A program made the translations under genes and the position numbers. A stretch of DNA of 64,000 nt from Diploptera punctata (Eukaryota > Arthropoda > Insecta > Blattodea > Blaberidae), in the NCBI GenBank assembly GCA_030220185.1, contig JASPKZ010002338.1:536501-600500 (forward strand), written 5' to 3'. Below are positions 20,975-32,027 of the stretch, piece by piece. Positions within the stretch are counted from its first letter, which is position 1, and the number at the start of each line of letters is the position of its first letter. The notes under the pieces are model-generated. The model did no database searches, was not told the origin of the DNA, and was given only the letters and a program-made list of their open reading frames with translations.

Positions 20975-21115
20975 CCTGGCATGGCGTACTTCTAACCCAT
21001 CTCTGAAGTTGGGGCGCCTGGAAGGGGGAGTTACGTTGCCCCGATGATATGATGGGTGATGATGTTAGTGGTGCATCAGGAGAGTCCCTAATCCTAAGCT
21101 TAATCTAAGGTGAAT
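20975..21115 (-). mobile_element. SINE-6 fragment
   Basis: CATCTCTGAAGTTGGGGCGCC, GAAGGGGGAGTTACGTTGCC and GATATGATGGGTGAT match the SINE-6 copies at 23088 and 55328. The tRNA-like head is not preserved. Confidence 0.65.
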
Positions 21116-21129
21116 ATGAATGATGATGA

Positions 21130-21312
21130 TTGCGATGACCACATGATTTCGGGGACCGTTTGGGCCTTAAAGTTTTCCTGACATTTGTCTTACAGGTGAG
21201 GAAAACCCCCGATAAAAACCTCACCCAGAAAAACTCCCGACCGGGGATCTAACCCGAGCCCGCTGCGTGACAAGCCAGCATGTTACCTCGAGATCACAGC
21301 GGTGGACGCATC
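21130..21312 (-). mobile_element. SINE-2 fragment
   Basis: Reverse orientation: GGGACCGTTTGGGCCTTAAAG, CTGACATTTGTCTTACAGG, GGATCTAACCCGAGCCCGC (box B, mutated) and ACAGCGGTGGAC. The 3' portion of the element is absent. Confidence 0.85.
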
Positions 21313-21720
21313 TATAAATAGATCTATAGATCATCGGTTGATTAATGTCTTTGACATCGTCCGATTCCTAATAGCCAGTTTTGCGGTCCATCCAATCTCC
21401 TGATTGTAGATGTTTCTCCTTCATATTACAAACATATTCCCTGACTCCAGGAGGTTTTAGGTCTTAGGTCTTCCTCTGCTTCGTCTTCCCTCAGGTTTCC
21501 ATTCCAAAACAGATTTTGGTAGTCGATTCTCTTCCATTCGCTGGGCATGTCCGTACCATCTTAATTGCTGAGTTTTAATATAGTCTAAAATAGTGTATTC
21601 AATCTTCATTTTCTCCCTTATAACTGAGTTCCTAATTTTTTCTCTTCTTGAAATTCTTGCGGCCCTTCGTATAAAATCTATTTCCGTTGCCAAAAGATAC
21701 TTATTTGTTTTATCTATAAA
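21313..21720 (-). mobile_element. LINE-C 3' end copy
   Basis: Minus strand: A-T-E-I-D-F-I-R-R-A-A-R, W-Y-G-H-A-Q-R-M-E-E-N-R and G-R-R-S-R-G-R-P-K-T. A short duplication (GGTCTTAGGTCTT at about 21460) then breaks the frame before the last 40 codons. Very close to 12778-13715. Confidence 0.9.
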
Positions 21721-22110
21721 TAATAATGAAATTAAAAATAAACAATTCTAATGTATTACACACTCTTTTTTAATCATCTAACAAATGTTAAGCGATCGGA
21801 ATTGGACAGTCATTTGTTGAATGTGAGAGGTGGTTTTAAAAAAGCGTCGTACTAATTTTATCGCGGAATTTTTAACCGTCATTAATTCATATTTATTCAC
21901 GGGAATGGGTTTCTCTGCGCATTCGAGAAGGATTCCCCATTTCCTTGGTCTATTCCACCTGCGGGATATAATTGTGTGCGGCTCATAATGACGGTATAAT
22001 TATTTCTAGAGGGAAAGAGAGAAATGTCTAATGAAGGTTCAAAGTTCACGGCATGAATATACCTCTCTTACTTGGGACAGTGTTTCGCAAACTGTGGAAC
22101 ATGATCAATA

Positions 22111-22625
22111 ACACTGGTCAACATGATTTTTGTCTCATGAGTAGCAGTAGTTGTACTTAATGCAATTTTTTATCGTGTTTTCAAATATGTATTCGGAATT
22201 TCTCCATCATCCACTGTTTATTTATTTCAATTTCAATTAATGGATTTAAATATTTATTTTTTTAATAAACGTTTTTTCGTCCATTTGTCCATTGTAAAGT
22301 AAAACCAAATGAGCTAACTCAGGAGATTTCAGCTATGGAAAAGAGATATCGAGGCAAATGGAATCCTAATATGCTGGCCAATTATTGTTGGACCATCAAG
22401 AGGGATGCTCGTCATTTCTTACTTTCTAGGTGAGTCCGAATATTTCAATATCGTGTAGTTACGAATGTAGAAAATATTAAAGTATTTAAAATTATAAATT
22501 CCTGTCTCTCGGAAACCTTGCGTGATGGAGAAAAACTGATATCATATTTGAATTCAGGAGAAAACATATCAGAATCACATGTTTTTCTTTCTGAGACAAA
22601 AAAGTTTCTTTTTTGTTGCCCAGTG
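22111..22625 (+). mobile_element. Rep-2 copy 2
   Basis: CACTGGTCAACATG at the left and GTTGCCCAGTG at the right form an imperfect terminal inverted repeat of about 12 bp. The same short frame as copy 1 (M-E-K-R-Y, K-W-N-P-N-M-L-A, Y-C-W-T-I-K-R-D-A) starts near 22335. About 85-90% similar to copy 1 by eye. No TSD is clear. Superfamily unknown. Confidence 0.65.
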
Positions 22626-22626
22626 T

Positions 22627-23087
22627 TATCTATGACTATTTAACACATGCCCCAAATGGAAGTCAATGACCAATCACATTTCAATGATTTTTTATTTACA
22701 ACTATTCACAGTCGTGTTTCGCCTAGAATTTACTAACTAAAGTTTATCATAATAAAGAAAGCACCTCCATTTTAATATTCTGAATAGGGCATAGCATTAT
22801 TTTGCAGTGACTGACTCTGGAAGAAATACGGCTACCAGATTGTATATATAGTGCATGAATGTTAACACATAGCGCTTGCAGGAGATAATATAAAAACATT
22901 TGAAGCAACTAATTATACCACAAAAAAACACTGTTTGCACTTTCTTAAATGCATTTTTTCCCAGGTAATAATCCACAAAAATTTAATTGTCATATTTACC
23001 ATTATACGACATCAGAAATGAATTAATATACAGTTTTATGTTTCTTTTTTTCTCCACTAGAGAGCAATCTCACAATATATAATTGTG
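22627..23087 (-). repeat. Rep-1 copy, truncated
   Basis: Starts GACTATTTAACACATGCCCC and runs to about the CTCCACTAGAG region. The hairpin half is missing. SINE-6 follows at once. Confidence 0.8.
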
Positions 23088-23295
23088 ACCCACTTCTGGA
23101 AGGCGGAGTTACGTTTCCCCGTTGATATGATGGGTGATAAATGATAATGAAGCGCCAGGAAGATCTTAACCTTAATTCCAGACCATGAGCAACCAGAGGA
23201 ATAATTCCCTCTAAGGAAAAATTCCTATCGTTTGATCGGGAATCGAACCTGGGATCTCATGAAACGCTGACCACTATCGTATGGGGCTGGTCATT
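23088..23295 (-). mobile_element. SINE-6 copy
   Basis: Minus-strand head: AGCGTTTCATGAGATCCCAGG followed by GGTTCGATTCCC (box B, about 23245). The body includes the complement of TTAATTCCAGACCATGAGC and GATATGATGGGTGAT. The copy at 55328 is split by an insertion. Confidence 0.75.
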
Positions 23296-23390
23296 AATTA
23301 ATACTATTGATACACATTTGGTACTCCTCCGCTATCGATTGGAAAGTAGCTAAGGAATAAATAAATTTAAAGTTAGTTATAAGATAAAAG

Positions 23391-24490
23391 TTAAAAATTA
23401 AATTGTACCCGTTGGTAGGTGCCGTCGTCCTCAACATTGTTAAAATATTGTATATAAAATTAACTGGAGCGCTTTCGGAAGTTATCTTCCATCTTCTGCA
23501 GGTTGATTTTCCGCTATTTGTTTCGAGAAATCATTCCAGCTAGGATAAATATATTTGAAGACCTGGAAATTATGAAGGAAACAAGCAACACCTCACTTCT
23601 CAATGAGAACGCACCCCAGTCAAACCCATTATAACGGGCTTCCAATATAAAACCGGACCGGCCTTACGGAGTGTCACCCGGCACGCAGTGCTGTCTCTTC
23701 CTCCCGCAATTCACCCTGCCTGCCCCCGTCCTTGAACTGTTTCTTACCTTATGAAAAATGATGGAAATGTTGTCCTCCCGCAGTTAAACAGACATTATAC
23801 CGAGTAAACACATTTAGATTGACACGCTGTAGTTCGGGCACTGTCAAGGTTCTGATTTCATTTCTTATGTTCTTCAGTTCTTCCAATGTGTGCGGATTTG
23901 TTTTGTACACTTTGTCTTTCAGGCTACCCCACAAATAAAAATCACACACTGTTAGATCTGGGGAGCGAGTGTTTCTTATTTTGTACTGAACCAGTGGTCT
24001 CAAATTTAGTCACAAGATCGTGGATTGTCGATCTGGAAGGAGGTAATTGTCCAGGGAAGTTCCGAATAAATTCCTCGCGAACGCGACGAGCTGATTCGTA
24101 TTTATAATAACATTTACACACATAAATGCGCTGCTCTAATGTCAGCTGACGTCTCATCTTGTCGAACGATAGTAAACTGACTAGTTCAAGGACGAGCGGC
24201 TGGCAGAGTGAAATGCGGACGAGGAGAGAGCGCTGCCTGACGGGTGAAACCCCGTGAGGCCGGTCCGGGTTTATATTGGAAGCCCGGTACGAGATCGTCA
24301 AAAACAAGTCAGTTGCTGTTACAAACATTTGGAGTAAACATCACCACGCACAACAACAATTAGTAGAAACTCAATCTGCAGAAGATGGAAGATAACTTCC
24401 TAAAGCGCTCCAGTTAATTTTTTATAGAATATTTTAACAAAGTTGAGGACGACGGCACCTACCAACTGGTACAATTTAATATTTAACTCT
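23391..24490 (+). mobile_element. Rep-7 element with long inverted arms, carrying a mariner
   Basis: Outer arms of about 115 bp (23391-23507 and about 24371-24490) are inverted copies: TTAAATTGTACC, GTAGGTGCCGTCGTCCTCAAC, AACTGGAGCGCTTTC and GAAGATGGAAGATAACTTCC are all mirrored. The inside has no coding of its own beyond the mariner at 23634-24287. A solo copy of one arm is at 7596. Confidence 0.75.
23634..24287 (-). mobile_element. Tc1/mariner-type deletion derivative
   Basis: 654 bp with terminal inverted repeats CGGGCTTCCAATATAAA, flanked by TA (23632-23633 and 24288-24289). The minus strand begins at an ATG (24157) and encodes a helix-turn-helix N-terminus: L-T-L-E-Q-R-I, then S-R-S-T-I-H-D-L-V, to F-E-T-T-G-S-V. 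The frame then shifts into the transposase C-terminus, with S-P-D-L-T-V-C-D-F-Y-L-W-G holding the last catalytic D. The central catalytic region is deleted and the frames do not match, so it makes no transposase. Confidence 0.88.
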
Positions 24491-24899
24491 CATATGACTT
24501 CACCTCAACGGAATTTGATGTGAATTTTACTGGCATTGATTCAAGTTAGTTACCTTTATACTCAACTTGTTAGTTTCAAAGTACATCTGAAAATTCGTTT
24601 CCGCGCTGTATATGTTATTATTTAAACACCCTGTGTGGCTGTAATGAATAAGAGTTATGTGTCGGTTCAAGCTGCATTTTGTGTTACATAAAACTGCGGT
24701 GGACTCTTGAGATGGTTGTCCACGCCCACTCTTGAGAAGTGCCATTTATTGTGCAGCTGCCATCCACAGTGGCTCTAAGGTGTTGTTCTGTTCTTCTGCC
24801 ACTTGCACGTGTCCACTTCACTTACAAAATAAATTAAAATTCCCACAAATAACATTTTTATTGCTAAACAGATCTAAGATCAAAATTGAGTTTCTAACT
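24491..24899. other. No recognised feature
   Basis: AT-rich. A 72-codon minus-strand frame shows no recognisable domain. Confidence 0.5.
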
Positions 24900-24920
24900 T
24901 AAGCTTTTTAATGCTTTATT

Positions 24921-27900
24921 ACTGACTGAATTCAAATACCTAGGAACAATAATCACAAATACTTAGGAACAATAATCACAAATACTTAGGAACAATAATC
25001 ACAAATACTTAGGAACAATAATCACAAATACCTAGGAACAATAATCACAAATACTTAGGAACAATAATCACAAATACCTAGGAACAATAATCACAAATAC
25101 TTAGGAACAATAATCAAAATACTTAGGAACAATAATCACAAATACTTAGGAACAATAATCACAAATACTTAGGAACAATAATCACAAATACTTAGGAACA
25201 ATAATCACAAATACCTAGGAACAATAATCACAAATACTTAGGAACAATAATCACAAATACCTAGGAACAATAATCACAAATACTTAGGAACAATAATCAC
25301 AAATACTTAGGAACAATAATCACAAATACTTAGGAACAATAATCACAAATACTTAGGAACAATAATCACAAATACCTAGGAACAATAATCACAAATACTT
25401 AGGAACAATAATCACAAATACTTAGGAACAATAATCACAAATACTTAGGAACAATAATCACAAATACCTAGGAACAATAATCACAAATACTTAGGAACAA
25501 TAATCACAAATACTTAGGAACAATAATCACAAATACTTAGGAACAATAATCACAAATACCTAGGAACAATAATCACAAATACTTAGGAACAATAATCACA
25601 AATACCTAGGAACAATAATCACAAATACTTAGGAACAATAATCACAAATACTTAGGAACAATAATCACAAATACTTAGGAACAATAATCACAAATACCTA
25701 GGAACAATAATCACAAATACTTAGGAACAATAATCACAAATACCTAGGAACAATAATCACAAATACTTAGGAACAATAATCACAAATACCTAGGAACAAT
25801 AATCACAAATACTTAGGAACAATAATCACAAATACTTAGGAACAATAATCACAAATACCTAGGAACAATAATCACAAATACTTAGGAACAATAATCACAA
25901 ATACTTAGGAACAATAATCACAAATACTTAGGAACAATAATCACAAATACTTAGGAACAATAATCACAAATACCTAGGAACAATAATCACAAATACTTAG
26001 GAACAATAATCACAAATACTTAGGAACAATAATCACAAATACTTAGGAACAATAATCACAAATACTTAGGAACAATAATCACAAATACCTAGGAACAATA
26101 ATCACAAATACTTAGGAACAATAATCACAAATACTTAGGAACAATAATCACAAATACTTAGGAACAATAATCACAAATACTTAGGAACAATAATCACAAA
26201 TACTTAGGAACAATAATCACAAATACCTAGGAACAATAATCACAAATACTTAGGAACAATAATAACAAATACTTAGGAACAATAATCACAAATACTTAGG
26301 AACAATAATCACAAATACTTAGGAACAATAATCACAAATACCTAGGAACAATAATCACAAATACTTAGGAACAATAATCACAAATACCTAGGAACAATAA
26401 TCACAAATACTTAGGAACAATAATCACAAATACTTAGGACAATAATCACAAATACTTAGGAACAATAATCACAAATACTTAGGAACAATAATCACAAATA
26501 CCTAGGAACAATAATCACAAATACTTAGGAACAATAATCACAAATACTTAGGAACAATAATCACAAATACCTAGGAACAATAATCACAAATACTTAGGAA
26601 CAATAATCACAAATACCTACGAACAATAATCACAAATACTTAGGAACAATAATCACAAATACTTAGGAACAATAATCACAAATACTTAGGAACAATAATC
26701 ACAAATACTTAGGAACAATAATCACAAATACCTAGGAACAATAATCACAAATACTTAGGAACAATAATCACAAATACTTAGGAACAATAATCACAAATAC
26801 CTAGGAACAATAATCACAAATACTTAGGAACAATAATCACAAATACCTAGGAACAATAATCACAAATACCAGGAACAATAATCACAAATACTTAGGAACA
26901 ATAATCACAAATACTTAGGAACAATAATCACAAATACTTAGGAACAATAATCACAAATACTTAGGAACAATAATCACAAATACCTAGGAACAATAATCAC
27001 AAATACTTAGGAACAATAATCACAAATACTTAGGAACAATAATCACAAATACCTAGGAACAATAATCACAAATACTTAGGAACAATAATCACAAATACCT
27101 AGGAACAATAATCACAAATACTTAGGAACAATAATCACAAATACTTAGGAACATTAATCACAAATACTTAGGAACAATAATCACAAATACTTAGGAACAA
27201 TAATCACAAATACTTAGGAACAATAATCACAAATACTTAGGAACAATAATCACAAATACTTAGGAACAATAATCACAAATACTTAGGAACAATAATCACA
27301 AATACTTAGGAACAATAATCACAAATACTTAGGAACAATAATCACAAATACTTAGGAACAATAATCACAAATACTTAGGAACAATAATCACAAATACTTA
27401 GGAACAATAATCACAAATACCTAGGAACAATAATCACAAATACCTAGGAACAATAATCACAAATACCTAGGAACAATAATCACAAATACCTAGGAACAAT
27501 AATCACAAATACCTAGGAACAATAATCACAAATACCTAGGAACAATAATCACAAATACTTAGGAACAATAATCACAAATACTTAGGAACAATAATCACAA
27601 ATACTTAGGAACAATAATCACAAATACTTAGGAACAATAATCACAAATACTTAGGAACAATAATCACAAATACTTAGGAACAATAATCACAAATACTTAG
27701 GAACAATAATCACAAATACTTAGGAACAATAATCACAAATACTTAGGAACAATAATCACAAATACCTAGGAACAATAATCACAAATACCTAGGAACAATA
27801 ATCACAAATACTTAGGAACAATAATCACAAATACTTAGGAACAATAATCACAAATACTTAGGAACAATAATCACAAATACCTAGGAACAACAATCACAAA

Positions 27901-29037
27901 TACTTAGGAACAACAATCACAAATACTTAGGAACAACAATCACAAATACTTAGGAACAACAATCACAAATACTTAGGAACAACAATCACAAATACCTAGG
28001 AACAATAATCACAAATACTTAGGAACAATAATCACAAATACTTAGGAACAATAATCACAAATACTTAGGAACAATAATCACAAATACTTAGGAACAACAA
28101 TCACAAATACTTAGGAACAATAATCACAAATACTTAGGAACAATAATCACAAATACCTAGGAACAATAATCACAAATACTTAGGAACAATAATCACAAAT
28201 ACTTAGGAACAACAATCACAAATACTTAGGAACAACAATCACAAATACTTAGGAACAATAATCACAAATACCTAGGAACAATAATCACAAATACTTAGGA
28301 ACAATAATCACAAATACTTAGGAACAATAATCACAAATACTTAGGAACAATAATCACAAATACTTAGGAACAATAATCACAAATACTTAGGAACAACAAT
28401 CACAAATACTTAGGAACAATAATCACAAATACCTAGGAACAATAATCACAAACAGGAATGAGATGGACAAAGAAATTAAACATAAGCTCAATTCTGGAAA
28501 TGCGTGCTATTATGCATTGCAGAGACTCTTGTCGTCTCAACTCCTTTCAAAAAACGTTAAACTGAAAATATATAAAACTATTATTCTACCAGTTATAATA
28601 TATGGATGCGAAACATGAACTCCTACTTTAAGGGAAGAAAGGAGATTACAAGTATTTGAGAATAAAGTACTTAGGAAAATTTATGGACTAAAGAGAGATG
28701 AACAGACAGGTGAATGGAGAAGACTACATAACAATGAACTACATGGTCTTTATAGGAAGCCAGATATAATAAGAACAGTTAAGTCTCGTAGACTGCGATG
28801 GGCAGGACATGTTGCACGTATGGGAATGAAAGACTTGCATGGAAGCTTCTTGTAGGAAAGCCAGAGGGAAAGCACCCAGTAGGTAGACCAAGAATGAGAT
28901 GGGAGAATAACATTAACTATGATTTGAGGGAACTAGATTATACAGGGAATGATTGGAAAACATTAGTTCAGATAGGGATGTATGGAGAGCTTATGTCCGC
29001 GCGGCCATGAACCTACGGGTTCAATACTACCAATGAG
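24921..29037 (+). mobile_element. LINE-A copy split by a giant minisatellite
   Basis: The LINE enters at T-E-F-K-Y-L-G-T-I-I-T-N (24925-24960). It is interrupted by about 3.5 kb of 23-bp repeats, then continues at R-N-E-M-D-K-E-I-K-H (28452). It proceeds through L-S-S-Q-L-L-S-K-N-V, Y-G-C-E-T, V-G-R-P-R-M-R-W-E-N-N-I-N-Y and the M-N-L-R-V end. The 3' tail is GAGTAAGTGAGTAAGTAAG at 29035. Several point changes (T-W to T-stop at about 28618, frame changes near 28825) show that the copy is dead. Confidence 0.9.
24938..28452 (+). repeat. 23-bp minisatellite, about 153 units
   Basis: Head-to-tail unit of 23 bp: ACYTAGGAACAATAATCAC plus AAAT. Units are nearly identical. The main variants are CTTAGG versus CCTAGG and TAATCAC versus CAATCAC. 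A few units have 1-bp deletions (near 25113, 26436, 26867). There are no spacers, so this is not a CRISPR array. The unit is LINE-A coding sequence. In undisturbed LINE-A copies (6335-6370, 32882-32912) it is flanked by CAAATA direct repeats exactly 23 bp apart. Confidence 0.98.
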
Positions 29038-29094
29038 TAAGTGAGTAAGTAAGTAATGCTGTATTAATTAAAAACTTTCTAATCGTAGGATTTT

Positions 29095-29165
29095 TAGCCA
29101 ATATATTTTTCTTCTCATTTTGTTTACTTCACAGTAGAAACTCTTCGCTCTATTATTCAATGATG
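29095..29165 (+). repeat. Rep-8 copy 1
   Basis: TTCTCATTTTGTTTACTTCACAG and GTAGAAACTCTTCGCTCTATTA match the reverse complement of 35575-35640. Confidence 0.6.
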
Positions 29166-29260
29166 TTTGTTTGTTTTCTAATGTTTTTATTAAAATATTC
29201 TCGTTTTGTCTTCCTCAGCAGTTTATATGCTTCTTTCCTGTTCTCTGTACACCGTCTCCT

Positions 29261-29735
29261 ATTCAATCCTCCCACATTTTAATTAATCATAACTCTCAAA
29301 GTATGCGGAATTATGAAATGAGGTTGGAATATAAGAAAGAGAAATTCAATTAATTTTTGTTTCCATTGTTGCGGTTAATTCATCTGTTGCATGTTGGACA
29401 ATAATGACATAAAACAAAATGGCGACTCCTCAGCACAAACTGTTTTCTTGTATGTAAAAGACGGTGTGTTTCCGACTCCACTACAAGATTTTCATGATTT
29501 ACGAACCCGTATCCTTGACACAATTGCAACAGTACCAATGGGCATGTTGGACAGAACGTGGCACGAAATCGAATACACACTTGATATTGTCGTGCTACTA
29601 ATGGTGCACATATAGAGGTGTTTTAGTGTGTGGCAATGACAATTCTTCGAGTTTCTGTTTCGTTTAATACCGGCCTCATTTCATAATTCCACATACTTTG
29701 TTAGTTATTAATTAAAATGTGGGAGGTTTGAATTG
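29261..29735 (+). mobile_element. mariner-type deletion derivative with 60-bp inverted ends
   Basis: ATTCAATCCTCCCACATTTT...GGAATTATGAAATGAGG at 29261-29322 is mirrored at 29673-29733. Inside, the plus-strand frame 29391-29615 encodes what looks like the C-terminal end of a Tc1/mariner transposase (V-K-D-G-V-F, D-F-H-D-L-R-T-R-I, D-R-T-W-H-E-I-E-Y). Catalytic residues and the N-terminus are absent. The family call rests on remembered C-terminal patterns. Confidence 0.65.
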
Positions 29736-29987
29736 GGAACCCTTTATATTGTTGTTCATTCTTTTTTTGTTGTACTCGTATTTGTGCTAATCATTTTTCA
29801 ACAAGAGCTATTTTTCTTTTCTGTTACATTTCTATACTCATCAACCCATTATTGCCTCTTTGGTTTATCCTCTGTATCAATTAAGTTCCCTGCAGCTTCT
29901 TTAATCCCTTTTTATTTTTGTCAAGTTGCACATACGAGATTTATCAACAGCCTCCATATATTGTCACTAGTACATTGTGCAGTGTAC

Positions 29988-29989
<2 letters not shown>

Positions 29990-30012
<23 letters not shown>
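29990..30012. repeat. (TA)n microsatellite
   Basis: Eleven or so TA units. Confidence 0.9.
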
Positions 30013-30018
<6 letters not shown>

Positions 30019-30069
30019 TATTTTGTAATTATAGCATCGATAAAGCGTCACTGCTATAAAGTAAAAATA

Positions 30070-30495
30070 TTCATAAGTAATGCCACGAGTGATTTCCAAA
30101 TTATCGATAAATTCACGACTCATGAAGTGAAGAGTGAATTTATCTAGAGCATTTGGAAATCAAGAGTGGCATTTGTTAGGACTATTTAACGAATAAAATT
30201 AAGCTGTTTAGTCACAAATCATTATTTAACTGTAAGTTATTTTAAAATATTTATATATTTAATGTTTGAAAACAAATGAGAAACGATAGGTACGCTTCAT
30301 CTGCTCCTTTTGTTTATAACTGCAACCAGATCATACTATTTCAGAATATTAAAAAGGAGGAGCTTTCTTTAATATGGTAATTATAACACTGATAAATATT
30401 TCGTGAAACACGACTCTGATTGGTTGTAAAACAGAAATCATTGAAACGTGATTGGTCATTGACTCCCATTTTGGGCATGAGTTCAATAGTTCTTT
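30070..30495 (+). repeat. Rep-1 copy, internally deleted
   Basis: CATAAGTAATGCCACGAGTG with an intact hairpin (30081-30170) to GGGCATGAGTTCAATAG. It lacks the central third, joining the AACCAGATCATACTATTT region straight to AGAATATTAAAAAGGAGG. Confidence 0.88.
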
Positions 30496-30539
30496 AATTT
30501 GCTTACTTGTTATAGTCAGCTACTAGATGGCAGTGAAGA

Positions 30540-30700
30540 CCGAGTTCTCGCGACATCTAGTAATAATGGAGAATATAATGTATATATAAGAAAAATAAGT
30601 GTTTGAATTGGAATCGCCTGGTGGTGTAATGGATAACACGCTGGGGTACCAACCCAGAGACCCGGATTCGAATCCCTCAGGCATTTATTTTTCCTATCAT
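30540..30700 (+). repeat. tR-1 copy 2
   Basis: TCTCGCGACATCTAGTAATAAT, AAATAAGTGTTTGAATTGG and the tRNA-like core GCCTGGTGGTGTAATGG...GGATTCGAATCCC. Same order as copy 1 in the opposite orientation. The T-arm here has lost one G-C pair. Confidence 0.65.
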
Positions 30701-31072
30701 GTCATTTGTATATAGAACAGGTATATCACATTATCTATATCTCACCTCCCTCCTCTCTCTCTCTCTACCCAGAAAACTGTTAAAAAACAAAGTAGCGTTG
30801 TGTTTCATGTCAGAGCCCGCAGCTGTGAGCCAAGACTATCCCGCAGAACAAAGAAGGCAAAGAAGTTGCCGGGAGAACAGGGTTTTCTCGTTAACAAAAC
30901 AATTTTTCTGGTTTCTCTGCGTTGTAATAAGAAATAAATTAAGACATGGTTAAGTTTGAATGACACATAGGACCATTCGTTAAAAACCCAGAATGCCTTG
31001 TTATTTGAACAAATACTACTGTATTAGTACTATATCATTAGTTTAACATTTATATTTATATACAGAATTGTA

Positions 31073-31435
31073 ATGTTTACACATCTTTCTGTGCCTAAAG
31101 TTTTATTTTTCTTCTCCACTCGTGTCTCTCCATCCAATCCATGTCCTCCAGTCCTCTTGCTCTCATTCCTGTTCTTATTTCCTGCATCCACGAGTTTCGA
31201 GTTCTTCCTCTCCTCCTTCTTCCAGGTGGACACCATTCCAATGTTTTCCTGGATAATCTTTCTTCTTGCATTCGTCGTACGTGCCCATACCAATTTAATT
31301 GCTTATACCGTATATAATCTGCTATTGAATAACCAATATTCATTTTTTCTCTTATGACAGTATTCCTTATTTTGTCTAATTTTGAACATCTTGCTGCTCT
31401 CCTCAAGAAATCCATTTTCATCGACATAAAGTCAT
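31073..31435 (-). mobile_element. LINE-C type RT C-terminal fragment
   Basis: The minus-strand frame 31427-31095 (110 codons) contains M-D-F-L-R-R-A-A-R, W-Y-G-H-V-R-R-M-Q-E-E and G-R-R-R-R-G-R-T-R-N-S-W, ending in a stop. It is intact over this length but 5'-truncated. It diverges from the 13088 copy, so it is another subfamily. Confidence 0.88.
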
Positions 31436-31594
31436 CCTACAGCAACTTACCAACGTTAACACTCGCAACATTTCTACTCTTGTTACCTCAGTATCTAGTG
31501 ATATCATTTAACGTGATTGTAGTTTTTAATGTAACATAATAGGTTTGCTCTGATTGAGCGGAAATACAAGCTGACTAATACCAGTAAATAACTA

Positions 31595-31715
31595 ACTCAC
31601 TGACACTATCGAACCCCTAGGTTCATGGCCGCGCGGACATAAGCTCTCCATACATCCCTAATTTGAACTAATGTTTTCCAATCATCCCCTGTGCAATCTA
31701 CTTCCCTCAAATTAT
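31595..31715 (-). mobile_element. LINE-A 3' end, part 1
   Basis: Minus strand holds the last about 30 codons of LINE-A (W-K-T-L-V-Q, D-V-W-R-A-Y-V-R-A-A-M-N-L) and the CACTGGTA-type end. It is separated from the rest of the copy (32028-32380) by SINE-5. Confidence 0.9.
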
Positions 31716-32027
31716 CCGATTGAGAGTCTTTCCACTTTTCAGCGTTTGCCCTTTTACCAGCCGGCTGCTGGCCCTTCACATCCACATGTGTCAATCACAG
31801 AGGTAGATGATCAACAGCCAGTGTAGGGGTGACATGTGGTCAGCATGTCGAGTCCCCCAGCCGTTTTAGCTGGTTCCTCAACCTGGAGCCGCTACTTATT
31901 GTAGCTACCCAATTGCCTCACGATGCTGGGTGAGCACCGGTCCCATACTGGCCGAAATACCATGAGCAAATTTCTTCCCCTATGGAGACTCGAACCAGCG
32001 CAAGTCCCGTAGCTCTGCGCCAAGGCC
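31716..32027 (-). mobile_element. SINE-5 insertion with 11-bp TSD
   Basis: 312-bp insert bounded by CCTCAAATTAT at 31705-31715 and 32028-32038. On the minus strand it starts with a tRNA-like head, CTTGGCGCAGAGCTACGG and GGTTCGAGTCTCC (box B). It then has a body with AGTATGGGACCGGTGCTCACC. It is the only copy in the window. Confidence 0.9.

Noticed and set aside
24938..28452. Regular short repeats resembling a CRISPR array
   Set aside because: Units are contiguous with no spacers, the unit is LINE coding sequence, and the genome is clearly insect.
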